DNA of 12,797 bases, from assembly GCA_903908025.1 (NCBI GenBank), contig CAIVQM010000037.1, positions 1 to 12,797 on the forward strand, read 5' to 3'. The position numbers and the translations under genes are program-made. The DNA is from an uncultured bacterium (GTDB lineage Bacteria; Actinomycetota; Actinomycetes; S36-B12). This document shows, piece by piece, positions 1 through 6,671 of this stretch. Position 1 is the stretch's first letter. The number at the start of each line of letters is the position of its first letter. The notes beneath the pieces were generated by a model. That model saw only the letters and a program-made list of their open reading frames with translations, was not told where the DNA came from and did no database searches.

Positions 1-221
1 CCATCAACCGAGTCGACCTGCATACCGTTGCCAGCAAGCTGTTCCGAGAGCGAAGCCTGCAGGGTCGCGTTGTCACAGGTGGTCATGCCACCGACGGCGC
101 TAACGCTCGGCGCAGGCGCTGATGACTCCGCGCTGCCGCTAGTGCTGGAGCAGGCCGATAAACCTGCCAGGGCCAGGGCTGCTGCGCCCAGCGCTGCAGT
201 CATTCGAAGTGACGTGTTCAT
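1..221 (-). CDS. Putative lipoprotein, C-terminal part outside window
   Basis: The frame starts at an ATG at 221 and stays open to the window edge, giving 73 complete codons. The N-terminus is a lipoprotein signal: Arg at residue 6, an alanine/leucine-rich hydrophobic stretch, then the lipobox LSAC at 21-24, so Cys24 is the predicted lipidation site. A Ser/Ala/Pro-rich linker (about 25-45) follows, then the start of a folded domain with Cys49 (TTCDNATLQ). I do not recognise the domain from this much sequence. A G-rich run (plus-strand 225-230) ahead of the ATG serves as ribosome binding site. The gene begins 15 bases after the stop of the META lipoprotein gene and is probably co-transcribed with it. 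The product should be anchored on the outer face of the cytoplasmic membrane. Its function is unknown. Confidence 0.8.
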   Translation of the reverse strand, partial: MNTSLRMTAALGAAALALAGLSACSSTSGSAESSAPAPSVSAVGGMTTCDNATLQASLSEQLAGNGMQVDSVD

Positions 222-236
222 CAGAACCCCCAAAGG

Positions 237-653
237 TCATGACCTGCTGTAGGTCAGGACTTGATTCTCCCCCGCGAACAGGTCCAGTTCCGTCTGCGAC
301 ACCGAGTAGCCCGTCACCGTGTCGAGCACGGCGAGATAGAGCGTCTCCGCCTTCATCGCGTCGTCCGGTCCGGTCATCCGCGTGGTGGCCAGCGGCCCAA
401 AGTCCATCGCCCCCTCAGGGCTGGAGGTGAAGGTACCGGCATACGTGTTGACTCCCGATGAGCCGCTCACATCGGTGTCGGTGAAGGCGATCGTGATACC
501 GAAGGTCGATAAGTTGGAAGAGTCGACGGCGGCCGAGGTGAGCGCCCATGTCGGGCCGACGAGACCATCACCACCCGGCGATGAGGCGCAGCCGGCCAAT
601 GAGGTGATCAGCGCAAGTGCCCCAAGGAGCACCGCTCCCTTTCGAATGGTCAT
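237..653 (-). CDS. META domain (HslJ-like) lipoprotein
   Basis: A 138-residue protein with a lipoprotein signal: basic start (Arg4, Lys5), hydrophobic core, lipobox LAGC at 19-22. The rest (about 32-137) fits one META domain, the fold of E. coli HslJ. It shows GPTWALTSA near the start, the G-x-N-x-Y-x-G-x-F block at 67-74, TTRM at 90-93, an M-x-x-E segment at 100-103, and the closing LDLF...LTY pattern. META proteins are envelope proteins linked to heat or stress tolerance, but no reaction is established. The usual cysteines of the GCN and MAC blocks are replaced here (Val68, Gly95). I chose the ATG at 653 because AGAGGG lies about 6 bases upstream and the signal peptide begins there. An in-frame ATG at 692 would add 13 residues that spoil the signal. 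It leads a probable two-lipoprotein operon. Confidence 0.85.
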   Translation of the reverse strand: MTIRKGAVLLGALALITSLAGCASSPGGDGLVGPTWALTSAAVDSSNLSTFGITIAFTDTDVSGSSGVNTYAGTFTSSPEGAMDFGPLATTRMTGPDDAMKAETLYLAVLDTVTGYSVSQTELDLFAGENQVLTYSRS

Positions 654-724
654 AGCAACCCTCTCGCGATGGGCCGGCAGGACTACATTCACGGTACTGA
701 ACCCCTACGGAGAAGGGAACTCCC
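654..724. promoter_or_regulatory. Divergent promoter region between META lipoprotein and secreted protein genes
   Basis: These 71 bases separate two divergent starts and must hold promoters for both directions unless transcription enters from elsewhere. On the plus strand TACATT (684-689) fits the actinobacterial -10 pattern TANNNT. No good -35 is visible. On the minus strand there are only weak TANNNT candidates. The ribosome binding site of the plus-strand gene (GGAGAAGGG, 709-717) could pair partly with CTCC at 720-723, just before the ATG. All assignments here are by eye. Confidence 0.35.
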
Positions 725-1159
725 ATGCAGACCCGTCGCGCCCTCCCGCTGCTGGTTCTCACCCCGATCATCGCAACAGCCGTCATCGCCGTGGCCCCTG
801 CCGCGAGTGCGGCTGATCCGACCGACACGGTCATCGTGAACTGCATCGCCAACCCGGTGACCCGGCCCAAGCAGATCGTGGTCACCTGCGCCGATGCCGG
901 TGTGGCCGTGACGACGATCAACTGGACATCCTGGACGGCGAATGCCGCTCGGGGCACCGGCACCCTGGCCTGGAACACCTGCCTGCCCAAGACGTGCGTG
1001 GCAGGCATCGTCGAGAAGTACAAGGTGCGCGTCACGCTCGGTCGCGTGGCATCCGGCCCGGGCATCAACGTGTTCTCGCGCATGACCCTGGCCTTCCCCG
1101 AGGGCGGTCCGGCCGCAGCTGAGACGGCCACGTACACGCTGAACACGGAACTCGGCTGA
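725..1159 (+). CDS. Small secreted protein with four cysteines
   Basis: A 144-residue exported protein. Residues 1-30 form a Sec signal peptide: RR at 4-5, a hydrophobic core, and a signal peptidase I site around ASA-A (29/30). There is no lipobox, so the product should be released or held in the wall. The mature part has four cysteines (40, 55, 86, 91), enough for two disulfides, a WTSW motif at 67-70, GTGT at 77-80, and CLPKTC at 86-91. This arrangement recalls a family of uncharacterised actinobacterial secreted proteins with a WTSW...GTGT...C-x-x-x-C core and a beta-rich C-terminus. I know of no function for it. The start is supported by GGAGAAGGG just upstream. The gene is monocistronic in appearance: divergent neighbour upstream, strong hairpin downstream. 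Confidence 0.8.
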   Translation: MQTRRALPLLVLTPIIATAVIAVAPAASAADPTDTVIVNCIANPVTRPKQIVVTCADAGVAVTTINWTSWTANAARGTGTLAWNTCLPKTCVAGIVEKYKVRVTLGRVASGPGINVFSRMTLAFPEGGPAAAETATYTLNTELG

Positions 1160-1176
1160 CCCGACAAATCCCACTC

Positions 1177-1235
1177 TCCGTCTTGAGGTTGGCGGCGTTT
1201 CCGCCGCCGGATTCCGCCACCAACCTCAAGGCGGA
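1177..1235 (+). terminator. Long stem-loop, probable terminator or RNA-stabilising hairpin
   Basis: The arm TCCGTCTTGAGGTTGG (1177-1192) pairs with CCAACCTCAAGGCGGA (1220-1235). This gives 16 pairs with one T-G wobble (1181/1231). The stem can continue past one mismatch through 1194-1197 and 1215-1218. An alternative inner hairpin is CGGCG (1193-1197) with CGCCG (1202-1206) around a TTTC loop. The structure begins 17 bases after the stop of the secreted protein gene and ends 55 bases before the hydrolase start. No T-run follows, as is common for high-GC actinobacterial terminators. It could instead be a 5' leader structure of the hydrolase mRNA. Confidence 0.6.
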
Positions 1236-1290
1236 CGGGCAGGGAGCCGAATCCCACACCGCGCACCCCAGTAACCGGAAGAATTGACCC

Positions 1291-3351
1291 ATGGCGTTCC
1301 TTCCTCGACGGGCTGATTGGCTGACCCGTTGGGCCACCGACACCCCCGTGCAGGCGGGTATCGCCGGGGCGTCCTGGTCGGTGGCGGGCACCCTCGCACG
1401 CGGCCTGCTCCCCCGTCATCCCATGCAGCAGGCCGTTGCGACCGGAGTGGTCGCTGCTGCGCACTACCAACTGACCGCCACCGCATGGGCGACCCTGCAG
1501 GCGCTGGGCGCACTCCCGGGGCAGCGACCCGGCACCCGTGCCAACCTCGTCATCGCGGGCGCTGGCATCGCCGGCGGACTCGCCATGTCGGCAGCCGCCA
1601 GCCCGCATGCCGACGAATCCCTGCCGGCGGCGGCAGTCGCCACGGCCGGGCGCATCACCGCCTTCGCCGCCCTCGCCGGTGGCGCTTCCGCCACCTGGGA
1701 CGCCCTCCTGCACCGCCGCCTGGGACTGCGACCAGGACTCGACACCACACTCCTGCCAGCCGTCGCGACGGGCGGTGCCGTCGTCGCCGTCAGCATCCTG
1801 AGCCGCAGCCGCCGCGCAGCGGCATACGGAATCGTCGCGCCGGAGCGGCATGCCGTCGCCGGCGTCGGCATGAGCACGGCGATCAAGGCCGTCGGGGTAG
1901 GCGTCGCATCCGGCATCGGCTTCGCCGCAGCAACCACGGGCGAGCAGATCGCCGCGCACGGGCTGGAGAAGGGTCTCGACCGCGTTCTCGGCCGCGAAGC
2001 GGGCGCACTGGGCGCACTCATCTCGCATGGCCTGATCCTTGGCACGCTGGGCGTCGGCGGCGTCGCAGCATTGAACGCCGTCACCGGTCGACTGCAGCGC
2101 AAGGACGACATCGTCGAGCCCGCCTACCCGGAGCCGCCGACATCGGTGCACGTCTCATCAGGTCCGGCAAGTGAGATGCCCTTCGACTCCCTCGGCAAGG
2201 AAGGCCGCCGCTTTGTTCTCATGACCCTGTCGGCCGACGACATCACGGCCGTCATGGGCGAGTCCGCCATCACCCCGGTGCGCGTGGTCGGCGGCTACGA
2301 GACCAGCGATGACATCGCCGAGCGAGCGCGACTCACCCTGCAGGACATGGATGACTGCGGTGCCTTTGATCGTGGCCTCATCTGTGTCGGGTCGCCGACG
2401 GGCGTCGGTTACTTCAACTACTCCATTGCGGAGGCGCTCGAGTACCTAACCCGCGGCGACTGCGCGATCGTGGTTCCCCAGTACGCACTCGTCCCGTCGG
2501 CGCTTGCCCTCACCAAGACCAGCGAGGCCGAGGAGCTCACCAGGCTCGTACTCGACGGCATCCGGCATCGCCTCGCCACGATCCCCGCGCATGACCGTCC
2601 ACGCGTCGTGCTCGTCGGCGAGAGCCTCGGCGCGAATGTCGCCCTCGATCTCACGGCACGTCCCGACGGCCACACCCATGTCCCCGAGTTCAACGTCCTC
2701 GGCGTCAGTGGCGGCCTGTACCTCGGAGTCCCGTTCCGCACGCGACTGTGGAACGAGTGGCGCCACGATGCGTTCGCCGTCGACCCGCACGGTCAGCTCG
2801 AACTCGTGAGTCAGCCCGACGAAGCGTCACCGCTCACCGCCGGACGTATGCGCCACCTCATGATCGTGCATCACGACGACCCCGTGAACAAGTACGGCTT
2901 CCGCATGGTGCTGCAGCCGCCGTGGTGGATGGGGCCCCCGACCTCGCGGCCACCGCTCGTGCCGAGGGAAACGAAGTTCCGTCCGATCACCACATTCGTC
3001 CTCGCAACAGTTGACCTCTTCAACGGCATGCAGTCCAAGCCCGGCACGTTCGTAAGACGCGGGCACGACTACCGCATCGACATTGTCGACGGCCTCAAGC
3101 AATCGTTCGGGCTCATGAGCTCGCCGGAGCAGGCGGTGGCCGTGGAGCTGGCTCTGCGCTCGCGCGAGAGTGAGTGGGCCGCCCGTCGCATGGTCGCCCG
3201 CAAGCTGGACAAGGCGCGGCGGTCGATCGAACGTCAGCTCGCCGAGTGGGGCTCCCCCACCATCGAGATCGCCGACCTCGATCCAACCCTCGCCGAGGCA
3301 CCGAATGCGTTCGCCCGGCTGGGCAACATCAGCGGGCCGCCCGGGTCCTGA
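1291..3351 (+). CDS. Membrane-anchored alpha/beta hydrolase (Abhydrolase_9 type)
   Basis: A 686-residue protein in two parts. Residues about 18-265 are Ala/Gly-rich and hydrophobic with roughly six to seven candidate membrane segments, matching the N-terminal domain usually fused to this hydrolase family. Residues about 300-625 are the hydrolase: GRRF at 305-308, a VMGESAITPVRVVGG block near 321-335, GAFDRG at 357-362, and the nucleophile elbow GESLG at 443-447 with Ser445 as predicted nucleophile. Likely acid and base are Asp529/Asp530 (HHDDP) and His592 (GHDYR). The C-terminus (about 625-655) is a charged, helix-like segment. The substrate is unknown; an esterase or lipase-like activity at the membrane is an inference from the fold. 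The start is supported by GGAAG about 9 bases upstream. It converges on the flavoenzyme gene, with stops 4 bases apart. Confidence 0.85.
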   Translation: MAFLPRRADWLTRWATDTPVQAGIAGASWSVAGTLARGLLPRHPMQQAVATGVVAAAHYQLTATAWATLQALGALPGQRPGTRANLVIAGAGIAGGLAMSAAASPHADESLPAAAVATAGRITAFAALAGGASATWDALLHRRLGLRPGLDTTLLPAVATGGAVVAVSILSRSRRAAAYGIVAPERHAVAGVGMSTAIKAVGVGVASGIGFAAATTGEQIAAHGLEKGLDRVLGREAGALGALISHGLILGTLGVGGVAALNAVTGRLQRKDDIVEPAYPEPPTSVHVSSGPASEMPFDSLGKEGRRFVLMTLSADDITAVMGESAITPVRVVGGYETSDDIAERARLTLQDMDDCGAFDRGLICVGSPTGVGYFNYSIAEALEYLTRGDCAIVVPQYALVPSALALTKTSEAEELTRLVLDGIRHRLATIPAHDRPRVVLVGESLGANVALDLTARPDGHTHVPEFNVLGVSGGLYLGVPFRTRLWNEWRHDAFAVDPHGQLELVSQPDEASPLTAGRMRHLMIVHHDDPVNKYGFRMVLQPPWWMGPPTSRPPLVPRETKFRPITTFVLATVDLFNGMQSKPGTFVRRGHDYRIDIVDGLKQSFGLMSSPEQAVAVELALRSRESEWAARRMVARKLDKARRSIERQLAEWGSPTIEIADLDPTLAEAPNAFARLGNISGPPGS

Positions 3352-3360
3352 AACGTCAGG
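3347..3360. terminator. Small hairpin overlapping the two convergent stop codons
   Basis: CCTGA (3347-3351) and TCAGG (3356-3360) form a perfect 5-base inverted repeat around AACG. The arms contain the stop codons of both converging genes (TGA at 3349-3351; TCA, read as TGA on the minus strand, at 3356-3358). A further CCGGG/CCCGG pairing can form around it with an unequal internal loop. It may be a weak bidirectional terminator. There is no T-run, so this is tentative. Confidence 0.35.
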
Positions 3361-5806
3361 CGCGAATCCGGGAGTTGTCCGGGTCGTACATCGGCCGCAG
3401 CGATGTGACCGCCTCGAATCGCTCGCCCGCGACATCGATTTCCCAGGATCCTGCCGCCAGCCAGTCGGCGGTGAGCGGGCCGTCGGCATCGATCATCGCC
3501 AGGCCAACCGCACCACCGAGTGTGTGTCCATAGCTCGCCGCGCGGACGTACCCGACAGCGACACCATCGCGATGAACGACCTCCGCATGATGCATAAGCG
3601 GCTCGGGATCGGTGAGCCGCACCTGCACGAGGCGACGAGTGAGCGGTCCGGCCGCCTTCTGCGCCAGCACCGCCTCGCGACCGATGAAGCCACCCGGCTT
3701 GTCCAGTGCCACAGCGAAGCCCAGCCCCGCCTCGAGCACGGAGTCGGTGTTGTCGATGTCGTGTCCGTAGTCGCGATAGCCCTTCTCCATGCGCAGGCTT
3801 GCGAGCGCCTTCAGGCCGGTATGCCGGAGTCCGAGGCCAGCACCTGCAGCGATGACCTGTTCGTACACGTGCATCGCCTGCTCGGCAGGAACGTAGAGCT
3901 CGTAGCCGAGTTCACCGAGGTAGGTGATGCGCACGCAGAGTGCTCGCGCGAAGCCGAGGTCGATGTCGCGTGCGGCCCGGAACGGGAACGACTCATTGGA
4001 CAGGTCAGCTGATGTGAGGGACTGCAGCAGTTCGCGCGACAACGGACCCTGCACATTCAGCTGCGCAAGCGCCGACGTGACATCCGTCGTGAATGCGCGA
4101 TCGTCTCCGGTGTGGCGACGGAGCCAGGCCTGCACGTGCCCGTGCGCATTGTCTGATGCCACAACGAGGAAGCGGTCGTCGGCCAGCTTCGTCACCGTGA
4201 GATCTGCCTCGAGAGTGCCGGCGGTGTTCAACCACTGCGTGTAGGTGATCACGCCGGGCTCACCGTCGACCGCATTCGCCGACACCCGATCAAGGACGAG
4301 CCCGGCATCTCGCCCCTGCACGAGGAACTTCGACATGAAGGACATGTCCATGAGCCCGACGCCCTCGCGCACGGCGCGATGCTCCTGCTCCCAGTATGGA
4401 AACCAGTTCTGCCGGCTCCAGGAGAGCTCCTCGACCACGGGCGCAACGCCACTCGGGGCGTACCAGTCGGCACCCTCCCACCCACTCACATCGCGGAAGT
4501 AGGCGCCATTCTCAGCCAGCCGATCGTGCACGGGTGAACGCTTCACGCCGCGCGCTGACTGCATCGACCGCCCCGGGAAGTGCGTCTGGTACACCATGCC
4601 GAGGGTCTCGACCGTGCGCTCCGCGCGGTACCTCGGGTTGAGCTGGTACTCCTGCATGCGGTCGATATTGAATCCGGTGACATCGACATCCGGGCGGCCA
4701 TCGACGATCCACTGGGCCACGATCCGGCCCATTCCACCGCCGGTCAGAATGCCGACCGAGTTCATTCCAGCAGCCACGAAGTAGTTGTCGATGCCAGGCG
4801 CCTCGCCGACGATTGGAGCCAAGTCAGGCGTGAACGACTCGGGCCCGCAGAAGAAGGTGCGGATGCCCGTCTCCAGGGTGATCGGGACGCGCTGCATCGC
4901 GCGCTCGACGTACGGTCCCATGCGGTCCCAGTCGGGCGAGATCTCGCCGAAGGAGAAGTCCGCGGGGATGGCGTCGACATTCCATGGCGCACAGACCGGC
5001 TCGAACAGGCCAACCATGAGGCCGCCACCCTCCTCCCGGTAGTAGCCGTGCCGTGACGGGTCCTCGAACACCGGCCACGCTGGATCAACTCCGTCGAACG
5101 GCTCGGTGATCAGGTAGTAGTGCTCGGCGGCCTGGAGCGGAATGACCACACCATTGCGCTCACCGAGCTGGCGCGCCCACATGCCAGCACAGTTCACGAC
5201 GTACTCGCACTCGATGTCGCCCTGATCCGTGCGGACGCCGACGACCCGTGCGTCCCTGGTGAGCACCTCGTCGACCGCAACGCCTTCGATGATGCTCACG
5301 CCCTGCATGCGCGCGCCCTTGGCCAGCGACATGGTCGCGTCGACGGGGTTGACGCGCCCGTCCGCCGGAACGTAGAACCCGGCAAGCAGATCTGAGGTTT
5401 CAGCAAGCGGGAAGCGCTCTGCGATCTCCGCCGGACTGATCTCGTGAACATCGAGCCCGACATGGCGGTTGAACGCAGCCACCCGTCGGTACTCCTCCAG
5501 CCGACCCGCGTCTGCTGCCGCTTCGATGAAGCCGACCGGCTTGAAGCCCGTCGACAACCCTGTCTCGGCCTCGAGTCGCTTGTAGAGCTCGCGCGTGTAC
5601 TGGCGCATCGACATGGACGTCTCGGACGTCGACCCGAAGCAGGTCATGAGACCGGCGGCGTGCCAGGTGGTGCCGGACGTCAGCCGATCGCGCTCGAGCA
5701 GGACCACATCGGACCAGCCCAGGTGGCCGAGGTGGTAGGCGATCGACGTGCCGATGACCCCGCCGCCGATGATGACGACGCGGGCGCGGGACGGAATCTC
5801 GCTCAT
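3356..5806 (-). CDS. FAD-dependent dimethylglycine/sarcosine dehydrogenase-like protein with GcvT domain
   Basis: An 816-residue fusion. Residues about 8-370 are a DAO-type FAD oxidoreductase: the dinucleotide fold GGGVIG is at 14-19, the acidic end of beta-2 is Glu38, and TTWHAAGL is at 46-53. His49 aligns with the histidine that carries covalent FAD in dimethylglycine and sarcosine dehydrogenases. A linker (FAO_M-like) covers about 370-425. Residues about 430-816 are aminomethyltransferase-like (GcvT and its C-terminal domain), with LGELGYELY at 630-638 and EKGYRDYG...EAGL at 674-694. Family enzymes demethylate dimethylglycine, sarcosine or a related N-methyl compound and pass the one-carbon unit to tetrahydrofolate in the cytoplasm. 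The exact substrate cannot be told. TGAGGA precedes the ATG. No betaine or glycine-cleavage genes adjoin it. Confidence 0.88.
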   Translation of the reverse strand: MSEIPSRARVVIIGGGVIGTSIAYHLGHLGWSDVVLLERDRLTSGTTWHAAGLMTCFGSTSETSMSMRQYTRELYKRLEAETGLSTGFKPVGFIEAAADAGRLEEYRRVAAFNRHVGLDVHEISPAEIAERFPLAETSDLLAGFYVPADGRVNPVDATMSLAKGARMQGVSIIEGVAVDEVLTRDARVVGVRTDQGDIECEYVVNCAGMWARQLGERNGVVIPLQAAEHYYLITEPFDGVDPAWPVFEDPSRHGYYREEGGGLMVGLFEPVCAPWNVDAIPADFSFGEISPDWDRMGPYVERAMQRVPITLETGIRTFFCGPESFTPDLAPIVGEAPGIDNYFVAAGMNSVGILTGGGMGRIVAQWIVDGRPDVDVTGFNIDRMQEYQLNPRYRAERTVETLGMVYQTHFPGRSMQSARGVKRSPVHDRLAENGAYFRDVSGWEGADWYAPSGVAPVVEELSWSRQNWFPYWEQEHRAVREGVGLMDMSFMSKFLVQGRDAGLVLDRVSANAVDGEPGVITYTQWLNTAGTLEADLTVTKLADDRFLVVASDNAHGHVQAWLRRHTGDDRAFTTDVTSALAQLNVQGPLSRELLQSLTSADLSNESFPFRAARDIDLGFARALCVRITYLGELGYELYVPAEQAMHVYEQVIAAGAGLGLRHTGLKALASLRMEKGYRDYGHDIDNTDSVLEAGLGFAVALDKPGGFIGREAVLAQKAAGPLTRRLVQVRLTDPEPLMHHAEVVHRDGVAVGYVRAASYGHTLGGAVGLAMIDADGPLTADWLAAGSWEIDVAGERFEAVTSLRPMYDPDNSRIRA

Positions 5807-5870
5807 GGTTCCTCAGCGTAGTGAGCGTGTGCGTCGTTGCGGGCACCCGATCGTCGGGGAGAATCCAGCC
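5807..5870. promoter_or_regulatory. Divergent promoter region between flavoenzyme and potassium channel genes
   Basis: Only 64 bases separate the two divergent starts, so promoters for both must overlap or be very compact. It holds GAGGA (minus strand) for the flavoenzyme and GGGGAGAA (5857-5864) for the channel as ribosome binding sites. On the minus strand TACGCT fits TANNNT, but it lies only 8 bases from the ATG. No clear -35 boxes are visible. Confidence 0.3.
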
Positions 5871-6665
5871 ATGTCCACTGATGCCGAAATCGACGCTGCC
5901 GAGGAGCGGGCCGGCCTGCGTAACCCCGGCTACGAGATATTCATCGCCGCCCTCTCCGTGCTGTCGATCCTCAACCTCGTGCTGCTCTACGCAGTGCAGG
6001 ACGCGCAACTCGATTTCGTACTACTGGTCATGAACGTCGTCCTCACCGTCATCTTCCTGATCGACTTCCTCGTCCGCTTCCGCGCTGCACCGTCCAAGGG
6101 CGGCTACTTCTGGCACGGCTTCGGCTGGGCCGACCTGCTCGCGAGTCTGCCGTTCTCCCAGGCCAAGATCTTCCGACTCTTCCGCCTCATCAAGGTCTAC
6201 CGGCTGCTGAAGGACTACGGGGCCAAGAGCATCGCCCGCAGCCTCATCAAGGACCGAGCCGGCAGCGCCCTGCTGAGCCTGCTCCTGATCGCCATCCTGA
6301 TGCTCGAGTTCGGCAGCCTCGGCCTGCTCTCGCTGGAGGCCGACGCCCCAGGTGCCAACATCACCTCTGCTTCCGACGCCCTCTGGTACATCATCGTGAC
6401 GATGTCGACAGTGGGTTACGGCGACCAGTACCCGATCACGAACCCCGGTCGGGTGCTCGGGACGATCATCATCATCATCGGTGTCGGCATCTTCGGAACC
6501 CTGACCGGCTATCTGGCCAACTTCTTCCTGTCGCCGGCCAAGCGGAAGGTGGATGACGGCCTGCCCGTTCCCGATGTCACGGCGCGACTGCAGGAGCTGA
6601 AGGAACTGACCGTCCGTCAGCAGGCGGCCATCACCGAGCTCGAAGCCCTCGTCGACGGCAAGTAG
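5871..6665 (+). CDS. Voltage-sensor-type potassium channel (ion transport family)
   Basis: A 264-residue six-helix channel. Candidate segments are S1 about 21-42, S2 48-70, S3 80-95, S4 99-114, S5 131-156 and S6 195-220. The pore helix and selectivity filter read TVGYGD at 180-185, the potassium signature. S4 carries a basic residue at every third position (Lys99, Arg102, Arg105, Lys108, Arg111, Lys114), the pattern of a voltage sensor. The C-terminus (about 236-262) is a short Leu/Glu-rich helix that could be a coiled coil joining four subunits. It should form a tetrameric K+ channel in the cytoplasmic membrane. The ATG at 5871 has GGGGAGAA upstream and opens a normal N-terminus. Longer in-frame starts from 5748 run back into the neighbouring coding region. 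The stop lies 6 bases from the convergent neighbour. Confidence 0.9.
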   Translation: MSTDAEIDAAEERAGLRNPGYEIFIAALSVLSILNLVLLYAVQDAQLDFVLLVMNVVLTVIFLIDFLVRFRAAPSKGGYFWHGFGWADLLASLPFSQAKIFRLFRLIKVYRLLKDYGAKSIARSLIKDRAGSALLSLLLIAILMLEFGSLGLLSLEADAPGANITSASDALWYIIVTMSTVGYGDQYPITNPGRVLGTIIIIIGVGIFGTLTGYLANFFLSPAKRKVDDGLPVPDVTARLQELKELTVRQQAAITELEALVDGK

Positions 6666-6671
6666 GCGTGG

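Noticed and set aside
568..2151. Long minus-strand open frame of 527 codons across the secreted-protein and hydrolase genes
   Set aside because: It runs antisense to two well-supported genes and overlaps the META gene. Its composition (Gly, Arg, Cys-rich) and lack of any recognisable domain mark it as a shadow of GC-rich coding DNA.
3170..4012. Plus-strand open frame of 280 codons opposite the flavoenzyme C-terminus
   Set aside because: It bridges the ends of two convergent genes, has no ribosome binding site at its start and no recognisable domain. The flavoenzyme on the other strand has clear family motifs.
5748..5870. Longer N-terminus for the potassium channel
   Set aside because: It would overlap the first codons of the divergent flavoenzyme gene, and the extra residues are unlike a channel N-terminus. 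The ATG at 5871 has a strong ribosome binding site.
6461..6480. ATC triplet run suggesting a microsatellite
   Set aside because: It simply encodes a run of isoleucines in the S6 helix of the channel, where such residues are expected.
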